DNA of 32,066 bases from Cellulosilyticum sp. (GCA_017421915.1 JAFOHG010000027.1:1-32066), one strand, 5' to 3'. Positions 16,855-25,094 are shown, counted from the stretch's first letter. The notes: generated by a model from the letters alone, not told the origin. Program-made: numbers and translations.

Positions 16855-18448
16855 ACAAAAGCAACATCGATTTAATTTAAGAAGACGCTTTATATTTGGA
16901 CTACTGACTATTACACTAGCACTTACTATAGCACTTGGAGCAGCCATTACACTTAAATATACCAATCGTATGGAGGAAGAATATACTAATGAAGCTTTTA
17001 ATTATGCCACAATCATAGCAGAGTATATTGACGGTGATACGATTAAAAAGTATGAAACTACTTTAGAAAAGGATGGATATTATGAAGAGGTTAGAGCCTT
17101 TTTAAATCAAATTGCAACCCTTGTAGACTTAGAGTATTGCTATGTGGTAGTCCCATATGAAGATGAGATGCTTTATATTTGGGATACAGGACAGGGGAAA
17201 GGTGTGTTAGATTTAGGGGCTACAGATGCTTATTATGGCGGTGGAGATATTATGATGCATAAAGCTTTTGAAGGCAGTAATAAGCGTGTTATGCTCGTGA
17301 CAGATAATGAGTTCTATGGCTATCTTGCATCTGCTTATGTGATGATTCCTGATTCAGAAGGAAATCCAGTAGCACTTGCTTGTGTAGATCTTTCTATGGA
17401 GCAAATAGATGATCATATTAGAAGTTTTATTTTAGTCATGCTTTTAGTTGTGGGAAGTATTATTGGGATAGCCATTATCGTTTATTATAGAGTCATTAGT
17501 AAAACAGTTATTACGCCACTTCAAAAACTTCAAACGGCAGCAACACATATTATAAGGAATAATGATATTAACAGTAGCTTTGAAGAGATAGGTACAATTT
17601 CTACTGCGGATGAAATTCAAGATTTAGCAGAGGCTTTTCAATATATGATAAAGGAACTTCGAGAATATATTAAAAATCTTGAAATAGCCACAGCAGAAAA
17701 AGAACGAATAGGCGCTGAATTAGATATCGCTACAAAAATTCAAACGGATATGCTACCAAGTATTTTTCCACCTTATCCAGATTGTAAGGCGTTTGATTTA
17801 TATGCTTCTATGACACCAGCAAAAGAAGTGGGTGGAGATTTTTATGATTTTTTCTTGATAGATGAAAATCATCTTGCCCTAGTTATTGCAGATGTATCTG
17901 GAAAAGGGATTCCAGCTGCTTTATTTATGGTGATTTCTAAAACTCTCATTAAAAATAATGCAACACCTGGCAAAACACCAAAAGAAATTCTAGAAATGGT
18001 CAATAAGCAGTTGTGCGAAAATAATCAGGCTTCTATGTTTGTAACGGTTTGGATGGGAATCCTTGAAATTTCTACTGGAAAAATTACAGCAGTTAATGCA
18101 GGTCATGAATTTCCTGTAATTAAGAGGCTTAATGGTGATTTTGAATATCTACATGATCAGCATGGGATGATGTTAGCTGCATTTGATATGTGTTGTTATA
18201 AAGAATATGAGATTTGGCTAAATCCAGGAGACCGATTGTTCTTATATACAGACGGTATACCAGAGGCAACGAATGCAAATGAAGAACTGCTTGGGGAGAA
18301 ACGCCAGCTAGCAATCCTTAATCAATATAAAGATGAGGAGCTTTCTGTGATTCTAAAATACATTAAGGCAGATATAGATGCGTTTGTAGGTGAGGCACCT
18401 CAATTTGATGATTTAACCATGATGATTATTGAATATAAAGGCATATAA
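16841..18448 (+). CDS. Membrane-bound PP2C-type (RsbU/SpoIIE) serine phosphatase with HAMP domain
   Basis: This 535-residue protein has a basic N-terminus, TM1 at about 17-38, an extracytoplasmic sensor domain (about 40-193), TM2 at about 195-217, HAMP (about 218-278), a short coiled coil, and a SpoIIE/PP2C domain from about 295 to the end. Metal-binding motifs are intact: VGGDFYDFF (D333), ADVSGKGIPAALFM (D351), FLYTDGIPEA and FDDLTMM. The family dephosphorylates STAS-domain anti-sigma antagonists. ATG 16841 is preferred to ATG 16826 because the SD GAGGGGG (16828-16834) then has correct spacing. No STAS protein is encoded nearby; the RsbW-like domain fused to the MATE transporter two genes upstream is a plausible relative of its pathway. 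Confidence 0.92.
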   Translation: MKESKQKQHRFNLRRRFIFGLLTITLALTIALGAAITLKYTNRMEEEYTNEAFNYATIIAEYIDGDTIKKYETTLEKDGYYEEVRAFLNQIATLVDLEYCYVVVPYEDEMLYIWDTGQGKGVLDLGATDAYYGGGDIMMHKAFEGSNKRVMLVTDNEFYGYLASAYVMIPDSEGNPVALACVDLSMEQIDDHIRSFILVMLLVVGSIIGIAIIVYYRVISKTVITPLQKLQTAATHIIRNNDINSSFEEIGTISTADEIQDLAEAFQYMIKELREYIKNLEIATAEKERIGAELDIATKIQTDMLPSIFPPYPDCKAFDLYASMTPAKEVGGDFYDFFLIDENHLALVIADVSGKGIPAALFMVISKTLIKNNATPGKTPKEILEMVNKQLCENNQASMFVTVWMGILEISTGKITAVNAGHEFPVIKRLNGDFEYLHDQHGMMLAAFDMCCYKEYEIWLNPGDRLFLYTDGIPEATNANEELLGEKRQLAILNQYKDEELSVILKYIKADIDAFVGEAPQFDDLTMMIIEYKGI

Positions 18449-18487
18449 ATCATTATTTAAAGCTATAGTGGAAGCCTATCTTATAAT

Positions 18488-18516
18488 TTGAATAAATATT
18501 CTAAAAGTGATATTAT
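18488..18516 (+). promoter_or_regulatory. Sigma-A-type promoter of the flippase gene
   Basis: TTGAAT (18488-18493) and TATTAT (18511-18516) are separated by exactly 17 bp, about 40 nt before the ATG at 18557. The 108-nt gap that holds it is the largest since position 370, so a new transcription unit probably starts here. No terminator for the preceding operon is visible in this gap. Confidence 0.65.
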
Positions 18517-18556
18517 ACTATAAAATATATAAACAAATGAGAAAGGGTTTAGAGGA

Positions 18557-20224
18557 ATGAAAAAGCATATATCGGGAACAGATATATTAAAGGGTAGTGC
18601 TGTTTTAGGATGTGCATCCATTATTAGTAAAATAATCGGAGTAGTATATAGAATACCATTAACCAATATTCTAGGAGATATAGGTGTCGCAACTTATGCC
18701 AGTGCTTATCAGATATATGTTTTACTATTAGCTATATCATCAGTAGGTATTCCTAGTGCAATTGCCCGCTTAGTATCAGAATGTATATCTTTAGAAGCTT
18801 ACACAGATGCACGTAGAGTATATAAAATAGCAATGGTTTACATGGGAATACTAAGTGGACTATTAGGAATAGGATTATGGATAGGGTCAGATATTATTGC
18901 TTATAGTATGAACAATAGATCTGAATTAGCTTTACCTCTTAAAGCCTTAGCACCAACCGTTTTTATAGTAAGTATAGTGGCTGTTATGAGAGGGTATTAT
19001 CAGGGATTGAATAATATGTTGCCAACAGCTATTTCACAAATTGTAGAGCAAGGATTTAATGGCCTATTTAGTGTAGTATTTGCTTTTTATTTAGTGCAAT
19101 ACGGCGTTAATGTAGCAGCATCTGGAAGTGCGGTAGGCACAGGAGTGGGAGCTTTAGCCGGTTTAATTGTGCTACTAATTATTGGTAGGAGGATACGTAA
19201 TAAGGATTATAATATTAAGCGCTTAGGGACTTCGAGCACCAAAATCTATAGTAAGGATATAGAGATTTTAAAAAAGATATTAAAAACAGTTATTCCTATA
19301 ACACTGACTACATCGATCTTTTCACTTATGACCATTATAGGTAATTATTTATTAGTTTATCAGTTACCTCATGCTATAGAATATTTAACGATTAACAATA
19401 AGTTAAGTCAGATTCCAGTTACTTCAGCTGATACAATGGATATAAAGCTTATAGTGGATAGTTTAATAGGACAATTTTTAAATAAATATATTCCTTTAAT
19501 CAATATACCTGTTTCAGCTATACTCATTATAGCAACAGCTACAATTCCTGCTATAGCCTCTTCTATGGTAACTCATAATATAAGAGATATTCAACATAAG
19601 ACAAATAAGTTATTAAGGCTAGGAATGCTTATCGCATTGCCTTCCAGTGTAGGGCTAATGGTATTATCAAGACCGATTATTAATGTTCTTTATCCAAACG
19701 CACCTGATGGCAGTCAACTATTAATGTATGGTAGCATGGGCATTATCTTTATTACAATAGCTCAATTAACTACAAGTATTTTGCAAGGAATGGGAAAACA
19801 AATTATACCTTCAGTGCATGCTATTATTGCATGTTTGGTGAAATTAATATGTGATATTATTTTGCTACAAATACCATCTATTAATATATATGCTGTTGTA
19901 CATAGTACCACAATCTGTTATTTGTGTTTTGCTCTATTAAATGTTATTTATCTGAAGAAGACATTAAAAATAGAAATAGATTGGAGAGATATTGGTTTAA
20001 AACCTTTACTATCTACAGGAGTTATGGGCGGTATTGTTTATATTATATATAGTTTCTTAAGTAACTTAACAAATGATATTATTGCATTAAGTATAAGTAT
20101 TATGAGTGGTGTTATAAGTTATATGATAAGTGGATTTCTAAGTAGAACATTTACGGCACAAGATATTTCATATATACCCTATAGTAAAAAAATCATAAAA
20201 CATATAAAAATGTATATAAAGTAA
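18557..20224 (+). CDS. MOP-superfamily lipid-linked saccharide flippase (SpoVB/MurJ-like)
   Basis: This 555-residue polytopic membrane protein starts with SGTDILKGSAVLGCASIISKIIGVVYRIPL, the N-terminal signature of the polysaccharide biosynthesis/SpoVB group in the MOP superfamily, with about 14 hydrophobic segments. The length fits this group (about 520-560). Family members move lipid-linked cell-wall precursors or polysaccharide units across the membrane; whether this one is a MurJ-type lipid II flippase or a SpoVB sporulation protein cannot be decided here. It is a single-gene unit with its own promoter (18488-18516) and terminator (20232-20264). Codon use is slightly more AT-rich than the genes upstream. 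Confidence 0.9.
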   Translation: MKKHISGTDILKGSAVLGCASIISKIIGVVYRIPLTNILGDIGVATYASAYQIYVLLLAISSVGIPSAIARLVSECISLEAYTDARRVYKIAMVYMGILSGLLGIGLWIGSDIIAYSMNNRSELALPLKALAPTVFIVSIVAVMRGYYQGLNNMLPTAISQIVEQGFNGLFSVVFAFYLVQYGVNVAASGSAVGTGVGALAGLIVLLIIGRRIRNKDYNIKRLGTSSTKIYSKDIEILKKILKTVIPITLTTSIFSLMTIIGNYLLVYQLPHAIEYLTINNKLSQIPVTSADTMDIKLIVDSLIGQFLNKYIPLINIPVSAILIIATATIPAIASSMVTHNIRDIQHKTNKLLRLGMLIALPSSVGLMVLSRPIINVLYPNAPDGSQLLMYGSMGIIFITIAQLTTSILQGMGKQIIPSVHAIIACLVKLICDIILLQIPSINIYAVVHSTTICYLCFALLNVIYLKKTLKIEIDWRDIGLKPLLSTGVMGGIVYIIYSFLSNLTNDIIALSISIMSGVISYMISGFLSRTFTAQDISYIPYSKKIIKHIKMYIK

Positions 20225-20231
20225 CTATAAG

Positions 20232-20264
20232 CCAGATGATCAAGTATGATTGTCTGGTTTTTTT
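20232..20264 (+). terminator. Intrinsic terminator of the flippase gene
   Basis: An 11-bp stem with two G-U pairs (CCAGATGATCA at 20232-20242 with TGATTGTCTGG at 20247-20257) has a 4-nt loop and is followed by seven T residues. It begins 7 nt after the stop codon. Confidence 0.9.
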
Positions 20265-20400
20265 ATGAGCTATTTATTAATCCTATGATTTTCCGTTTAA
20301 CTATTCTACTTTTTTGTGGGATCTTTTATACGGAATTAGCTGAATATTCCATATATAACCATTTTATCTTCTTCCCTTTTTTATACATTTTTATATATCC

Positions 20401-20440
20401 CCCACAGATAATATAAAATTATCTGTGGGTGATTGTTTTT
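20401..20440 (+). other. Perfect 12-bp stem-loop in the intergenic region
   Basis: CCCACAGATAAT (20401-20412) pairs perfectly with ATTATCTGTGGG (20418-20429) around a 5-nt loop, and five T residues follow six bases later. It lies within the 324-nt gene-free stretch 20225-20548, between the flippase terminator and the GTTAAC array. The displaced T-run makes it a poor intrinsic terminator; it could be a backup terminator, an RNA structure or an inverted-repeat protein site. Confidence 0.5.
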
Positions 20441-20454
20441 GAATAGCTGCGTAT

Positions 20455-20535
20455 GTTAACATTATTTATAAGTTAACCAACGTTAACATATTGATAAATA
20501 AGCAAGTTAACTAATATTTAATAAGTTAACTTATT
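20455..20535. promoter_or_regulatory. Array of five GTTAAC palindromes, candidate autoregulatory operator
   Basis: GTTAAC occurs at 20455, 20472, 20482, 20506 and 20525, ending at 20530, all within 76 bp immediately upstream of the RHH/coiled-coil gene. The last copy is the centre of a 16-bp perfect palindrome, AATAAGTTAACTTATT (20520-20535), which abuts the SD TTGGAGG. Candidate promoter elements (TTGAAT at 20439, TTGATA at 20491, TAATAT at 20512) are interleaved with the sites. Clustered short palindromes next to an RHH gene are typical of RHH self-repression, so I infer autoregulation. Confidence 0.65.
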
Positions 20536-20548
20536 GGAGGAAATAAAC

Positions 20549-21421
20549 ATGGCTGACGTAACATTTGGTGTAAAAGTATCTGAAGAAATGAAAAATGAAT
20601 TAAGTTTATTAATGAAAGAACATGCTTTAAGCGGAAAAGAGTTTATGAGTATGTTATTAGCAAGTTATAGATTAGACCAAGCTAAGGATGAAGCAAATCT
20701 GTATGAAAGTGATATTGTAGAGCTTCAAAATTTAATTAAGCGTATTCAAAGTATCTTTCTTAATATGACAGAGAAAAGTAAGCTTAGTCATAAAGAAGAA
20801 CAAGAGGCTTTAGAAAAGGTCATAGAAGCTCAAAAAGTGGAAAAGGAAAAAGTAATCGAAGAGCAAGAAAGCTTAAAAAAAGCATTGGCTGAAACAAAAG
20901 AAAAAGAGGCAGAATGGAAAAAGCAAGAAGAGGCACTAAAAAAGGAAATTGAAAAAGCTCAAAAAGAAGCTAAACTTCAAAAAACTCAGCTTGAAAACAA
21001 TTTACTTTTACACAAAAAGTTTGAAGAAGAAGTAGAACAATTAAAAGAACGTATTGCTTCTTTAGAGAGATTAGAAACAGAAATTGAAGAGCGTAATAAT
21101 GAGAATACAAAACTAAAAACACGTAATGATGAATTAGCCTCTGAAGTATGGTTCTTACAACGTGATATCGAAAAACAAACAAAAGAAAAAGAACAGCTTC
21201 TTGAAAAGCAAGAAAAAGAAGTTAAAGTCATTGAGCAGCAGTATGAACTAAGGCTAAAAAATGAGTTGTTAGAGCAAAAACTAAATTTTTCTGAGCAGAT
21301 AAGTGAGCTAAAGGATCAAATTGTTTCTATAAAAGAAGAAAAAAATGAACTTGAAAAGAGTTTTCAGGATAAGTTAGAAAATTGTAGGCAATTAATTGAA
21401 AAATCAAACGAAAAAAAGTAA
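20549..21421 (+). CDS. Ribbon-helix-helix protein with long coiled-coil tail
   Basis: In this 290-residue protein, residues 1-45 fit a ribbon-helix-helix DNA-binding unit: a strand (VTFGVKV), helix A (SEEMKNELSLLMKEHA), a turn with SGKEF, and helix B (MSMLLASYRLD). After a short linker, residues about 75-285 are an almost uninterrupted Glu/Lys-rich coiled coil, with cysteine only near the end. The layout recalls KfrA-type DNA-binding coiled-coil proteins, though that family uses a different DNA-binding domain. ATG 20549 follows TTGGAGG; the in-frame TTG inside the SD is rejected. The GTTAAC array directly upstream suggests that it controls its own gene. Its biological role (nucleoid, segregation or transcription) is unknown. 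Confidence 0.75.
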   Translation: MADVTFGVKVSEEMKNELSLLMKEHALSGKEFMSMLLASYRLDQAKDEANLYESDIVELQNLIKRIQSIFLNMTEKSKLSHKEEQEALEKVIEAQKVEKEKVIEEQESLKKALAETKEKEAEWKKQEEALKKEIEKAQKEAKLQKTQLENNLLLHKKFEEEVEQLKERIASLERLETEIEERNNENTKLKTRNDELASEVWFLQRDIEKQTKEKEQLLEKQEKEVKVIEQQYELRLKNELLEQKLNFSEQISELKDQIVSIKEEKNELEKSFQDKLENCRQLIEKSNEKK

Positions 21422-21429
21422 GTTCATTA

Positions 21430-21458
21430 TTGAATTTCTAGATTTACAATGGTATACT
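21430..21458 (+). promoter_or_regulatory. Sigma-A-type promoter of the FNT channel gene
   Basis: TTGAAT (21430-21435) and TATACT (21453-21458) have exact 17-bp spacing, starting 8 bp after the stop of the upstream gene. The predicted transcript start near 21465 leaves a leader of only about 20 nt containing the SD AAGGAG. Confidence 0.75.
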
Positions 21459-21485
21459 CTTATACTGAAAAAGGAGTGTATACAA

Positions 21486-22304
21486 ATGGCAAATTATTTA
21501 TCACCACAAGAAATTACAGATTACACTAGCGAAGGCGGTGTAAACAAAGTTAACCGTAGTGCGGTATTAGTATTAGCAATGGCAATTTTAGCTGGTGTTT
21601 ATATTGCATTAGGTGGATTCGCATCATCTGTTGCTGCACATGGCATTGCTAATAAAGGGGTTGCTAAACTTGTTACAGGTGCTGTATTCCCTATTGGGCT
21701 TATGTTTGTTGTAATCAATGGTGCTGATTTATTTACAGGAAACTGTTTAATTGTTATTTCAACATTAGAGAAGAAAACAACATGGGCTGGTTTTGTAAAG
21801 AACCTAGTAATTGTTTTATTTGGAAACTTTATTGGAGCAGTACTTATGGCTGCATTAGTTGCAAATAGCGGTATCTTAGATATGAGCGATGGTGCATTTG
21901 GTGCTTATATGATGAAAACAGCAGCATCAAAAGTAAATCTTGAATTTACACAGGCGCTATGTCTTGCTATTATCTGTAACATTTATGTATGTGCAGGTAT
22001 TTGGATGATTTATGCTGCTAAAGACATTACAGGTAAAATCTTAGCAGGATTCTTCTCAATTTTTGCTTTTGCAATTAGTGGGGCAGAGCATATTGTTGCT
22101 AATATGTTCTATGTACCAGTTGCATTATTTGCTAAATCAAATGAGTATTTAGAACTTGCTCATGTAACATCAGATCAGATATCATGGAGCAAATTCTTCA
22201 TCAATAATGCCATTCCAGTTACAATTGGAAATATCATTGGTGGATTATTCATTGGTGGTATGTATTTCTTAATTTATAAGAAGTTAACAAAACCATCTAA
22301 ATAA
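21486..22304 (+). CDS. Formate/nitrite transporter (FNT) family channel
   Basis: This 272-residue membrane protein has six transmembrane segments and FNT family marks. These are NGADLFTGNCLIV for the broken TM2/Omega-loop region, the FGNFIGAVLMA motif, NIYVCAGIWM, and SGAEHIVANMFYVP, which contains the pore histidine conserved in FocA and NirC. Members pass formate, nitrite or hydrosulfide; in a fermentative anaerobe formate is the most likely ion, but no pyruvate formate-lyase gene is adjacent to decide. ATG 21486 follows AAGGAG at the right distance; longer in-frame starts would lie inside the upstream gene and before the promoter. The gene is monocistronic, between its promoter and the terminator at 22312-22338. 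Confidence 0.93.
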   Translation: MANYLSPQEITDYTSEGGVNKVNRSAVLVLAMAILAGVYIALGGFASSVAAHGIANKGVAKLVTGAVFPIGLMFVVINGADLFTGNCLIVISTLEKKTTWAGFVKNLVIVLFGNFIGAVLMAALVANSGILDMSDGAFGAYMMKTAASKVNLEFTQALCLAIICNIYVCAGIWMIYAAKDITGKILAGFFSIFAFAISGAEHIVANMFYVPVALFAKSNEYLELAHVTSDQISWSKFFINNAIPVTIGNIIGGLFIGGMYFLIYKKLTKPSK

Positions 22305-22311
22305 GTAAAAG

Positions 22312-22338
22312 AGTCGTAGTGATTGCTACGGCTTTTTT
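22312..22338 (+). terminator. Intrinsic terminator of the FNT gene
   Basis: GTCGTAG (22313-22319) pairs with CTACGGC (22326-22332) with one G-U pair and a 6-nt loop, followed by six T residues. It begins 8 nt after the stop codon. Confidence 0.88.
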
Positions 22339-22424
22339 ATTTCCATTTTTACTATAGAAATCAAAACAGAGTTGTATCATAATAAAGATAAGTAATCATA
22401 TGAGATTAGAAAGGAAAATACGCT

Positions 22425-23369
22425 ATGGAAATACAAAAGGCCGTTCGTTATTTTAAGCAAACGTTAACAAGTGAACAACTTTCAGAACATACGCTGCGTG
22501 CTTATGAACAAGACCTTCAGCAATTTTGTGATTGTATTGGAAAAGATGATTTAGATGATTTAGACTTTGAAGATTTTCAAAATTATCTAGCTCAAATTGC
22601 TTCATTAAAAGTAACAAGTATTAAGCGTAAACGAGTGGTCTTAAATCGTTTTTTAGCATTTTGCTATCGTAAAAGGCTATGTAAGGACCGTTTACAGGAG
22701 TATATTGATCCCATTCGTTCAAAAAAAACAGTGGCACCTAAAGAAGTTCTTTCTAAAGAAGAAATTATACAGATTCAAGCATTTTTAGAAGATGAAAAAG
22801 AAAAGGCATCCAAGAAATGTGATACGCCCTATTACCAATATCTTTATTATTGTACAATACGCAATGAACTTTTAGTTGCTTTTTTACTGTATACAGGATG
22901 TCGGGCACATGAAGCTGTTGCTATTAAAAAGAAAGATATAGATTTTGAGAAGAATACCATTTTATTATTTACAAAAGGAGCCAAATATAATCCCATTCCA
23001 ATACACGAACTTTTAGTGAAAGCTTTTGAAGTTTATGAGGAAGGCATTGCGTCTTTGGGTGGGGAAATGAAAATAGTACTTGAGCAGAGTGACTATTTAT
23101 TTCCAAGTAAACAAGATGCTTCAAGCTATATGGCAACCCGTACATTACATGATTTAATGAAAAAGTTATCTAAAGTCATTAATAGACCGATTCATGCCCA
23201 TTTGTTTAGACATACCTTTGCATCTTACTGTATTGCATCCAATATGGATATTTCAACAATTTCTTCTTTGATTTCGCATAGTAATCCATCCATTACATTA
23301 TCTATTTACACCCATGAAATTGATGCACATAATAAGCAAGAGCAAATTAAAAAGCTTCATTTTAATTAA
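22425..23369 (+). CDS. Xer-type tyrosine recombinase
   Basis: This 314-residue protein has an N-terminal SAM-like core-binding domain (about 1-95, SEHTLRAYEQDLQQFC) and a C-terminal catalytic domain. All catalytic positions are present: Arg160 (LLYTGCRAHEA), a Lys in TKGAKYNP (184 or 187), His259 and Arg262 (HLFRH), His285 (SLISHSNPSI) and Tyr295 (IYTHE). The length is close to XerC/XerD, with a somewhat long charged insert at 122-145. No phage, transposon or integron genes lie beside it, so a chromosome-dimer resolution or other housekeeping recombinase is more likely than an element integrase. No attachment site is visible. The SD is AAGGA. Confidence 0.9.
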   Translation: MEIQKAVRYFKQTLTSEQLSEHTLRAYEQDLQQFCDCIGKDDLDDLDFEDFQNYLAQIASLKVTSIKRKRVVLNRFLAFCYRKRLCKDRLQEYIDPIRSKKTVAPKEVLSKEEIIQIQAFLEDEKEKASKKCDTPYYQYLYYCTIRNELLVAFLLYTGCRAHEAVAIKKKDIDFEKNTILLFTKGAKYNPIPIHELLVKAFEVYEEGIASLGGEMKIVLEQSDYLFPSKQDASSYMATRTLHDLMKKLSKVINRPIHAHLFRHTFASYCIASNMDISTISSLISHSNPSITLSIYTHEIDAHNKQEQIKKLHFN

Positions 23370-23450
23370 AAGTTTAATTTAATTAGAATATTAGGTATGA
23401 AAATTCAATTTTTACTTATACTATTTGAGAATATGAAAGGAGTATAAGTT

Positions 23451-23678
23451 ATGAATCAATTGGATGAGCTACAACAAAAGTATAAAGAAGGTTACCGTTG
23501 CATCTACACAGAAAAAGATGATCAAGAAGGTATGACGATGCACCTTAAGAATTTCCGTGAAGAAAAAATTCATACTATGCAGGTCAAAAGTGATATGGAA
23601 ATCGGACAAATAGAGGACTTTTTAGATCAAATGAATCAAATTAAAAAAGCTAAAGGTCATGATTGTCATGACTTATAA
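23451..23678 (+). CDS. Small acidic protein of unknown function (75 residues)
   Basis: The start is well supported by AAAGGAG 8 nt upstream, and the stop lies within a perfect terminator stem. The protein is soluble, charged and mostly helical. It has a short beta-like middle (TMHLKNFREEKIHTMQV), a helical segment IGQIEDFLDQMNQIKKA, and a His/Cys end (GHDCHDL). I do not recognise the family. A TATACT -10-like element at 23417-23422 lacks a convincing -35 partner, so it may be read from its own weak promoter or from the recombinase gene 81 nt upstream. Confidence 0.75.
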   Translation: MNQLDELQQKYKEGYRCIYTEKDDQEGMTMHLKNFREEKIHTMQVKSDMEIGQIEDFLDQMNQIKKAKGHDCHDL

Positions 23679-23716
23679 CAAAAAGGGGACGCAAATGCGA
23701 GCCCCTTTTTGTTATA
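23674..23716. terminator. Bidirectional terminator between convergent genes
   Basis: TATAACAAAAAGGGG (23674-23688) and its perfect complement (23702-23716) form a 15-bp stem around a 13-nt loop. Both strands end the G/C part with CCCC followed by five T residues, so it can stop transcription of the 75-residue gene and of the minus-strand aldehyde dehydrogenase. The TAA of the 75-residue gene is inside the stem. Confidence 0.92.
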
Positions 23717-23738
23717 TATGAAAATTTTGTTGAAAGCT

Positions 23739-25094
23739 TTATTTTGTCCATTTTTTGATAAGTGATGTGACTTTATTAGGATTCATATAGCGTAGTGGAA
23801 GTTCATGTTTACTGCTTACTAAAATAGTCTTTTTATGAGTAAAAGTATTAAAACTTTCATAACCATGATAAGCACCCATCCCACTATAGCCCACACCACC
23901 AAAAGGTACTTTAGGGCTTAAAAGATGTAAAATCGTATCATTAATACAGCCCCCACCAAAAGAAAGATGTTTTAGGAGATGATTGATGCGCTTTTTATTT
24001 TGACCAAATAAATAACATGCTAAAGGTTTTGGATGACGCTGAACAATTTGAATAGCCTCATCTAAGCGCTTAAATGGAATAATGGGTAAGATAGGCCCAA
24101 ATATTTCTTCTTGCATACATAAATCCCCTTCAGATACTGGATAGAGTATCGTTGGTTCAATATATAAAGAATCTGTGTCAAAATGACCACCAAAGTAAAT
24201 CTTATCTTCATCTATAAGTTGAAGTAGGCGGACATAATGTGATTCATTAATGACATGAGCAATTTGCTCTTTTCCTTTGTAGAGATGCTGTAAAGCAAAT
24301 CCAATATAACATAAAAGCTTATCTGCTACATCTTCATGAACAAGGACATAATCAGGCGCAACACACGTTTGACCACCATTTAAAAATTTTCCCCATACAA
24401 TGCGACGTGCTGCAAGTTTTAAGTCTGCATCATAATCTACAATAGTTGGACTTTTGCCTCCAAGTTCTAATGTCACAGGAATAAGATGCTGGGCAGCTTG
24501 CTGCATGACTAATTTGCCAGTAGAAGTCCCGCCTGTAAAGAATACGTAATCAATAGGCTCTTCTAATAACTGCGAGGCAATCGTTGCATCTCCTTCAATG
24601 AGTGTTACATAGTAAGGTGGAAAAGTCTCACTAATTATCTTTTTAAGTACTTTATTGGTTGCAGGTGTATATTCTGAAGGTTTAATAATGGCACAGTTTC
24701 CAGCTGCAATGGCACCGATAAGTGGAGAAATGGCAAGTTGGAAAGGATAATTAAAAGGCGAATAAATGACACATATGCCATAAGGTTCTTTTATAATTTG
24801 ATGATATCCTCCTAGAAGTGGCAATGTACTTGGCTTAATATCTGGTTTAGCCCACTGACGAACTTGGCTAATGGCTTCATTAAGCTCAGAAAGTACAGTA
24901 TAAATTTCAGTTGTATAGCCTTCAAAAAGAGGTTTCTTAAAATCTGAGTAAAATGCCCTAGTTATTTCTTTATGATGTGCTAAAATAGTAGTTCTTAGTT
25001 TTTTTAAAAAATAAATGCGTCTTTTTATATCATAGGTTTGACGTGTATAAAAAAAACGATTCATTCTTTGAATGAGTTCATGTAAGTCTTCCAT
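23739..25094 (-). CDS. Aldehyde dehydrogenase, class-3/fatty-aldehyde type
   Basis: This 451-residue enzyme has the short length typical of class-3-like aldehyde dehydrogenases (YwdH/AldH group), which lack the N-terminal extension of class 1/2. Visible motifs are SPFNYPFQL with the catalytic Asn114, KPSEYTPAT for NAD(P) binding, FTGGTSTGK, the general base Glu210 in LELGGKSP, and the nucleophile Cys244 in GGQTCVAPDY. A hydrophobic or basic C-terminal tail follows. It oxidises an aldehyde to the acid with NAD(P). The start is supported by GAGGT just upstream on the minus strand. It is divergent from the DUF4163 gene and ends against the bidirectional terminator. Confidence 0.95.
   Translation of the reverse strand: MEDLHELIQRMNRFFYTRQTYDIKRRIYFLKKLRTTILAHHKEITRAFYSDFKKPLFEGYTTEIYTVLSELNEAISQVRQWAKPDIKPSTLPLLGGYHQIIKEPYGICVIYSPFNYPFQLAISPLIGAIAAGNCAIIKPSEYTPATNKVLKKIISETFPPYYVTLIEGDATIASQLLEEPIDYVFFTGGTSTGKLVMQQAAQHLIPVTLELGGKSPTIVDYDADLKLAARRIVWGKFLNGGQTCVAPDYVLVHEDVADKLLCYIGFALQHLYKGKEQIAHVINESHYVRLLQLIDEDKIYFGGHFDTDSLYIEPTILYPVSEGDLCMQEEIFGPILPIIPFKRLDEAIQIVQRHPKPLACYLFGQNKKRINHLLKHLSFGGGCINDTILHLLSPKVPFGGVGYSGMGAYHGYESFNTFTHKKTILVSSKHELPLRYMNPNKVTSLIKKWTK

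Noticed and set aside
20401..20535. CRISPR-like repeat array
   Set aside because: The GTTAAC units are only 6 bp, irregularly spaced (17, 10, 24 and 19 bp start to start), with no repeat-spacer structure and no cas genes.
21549..22468. Further GTTAAC sites at 21549, 22283 and 22463
   Set aside because: They are isolated copies inside coding sequence and not clustered, so they are most likely ordinary codon combinations.
22425..23369. Integrase of a prophage or integrative element
   Set aside because: No phage, conjugation or transposase genes, flanking direct repeats or tRNA genes are present within the window.
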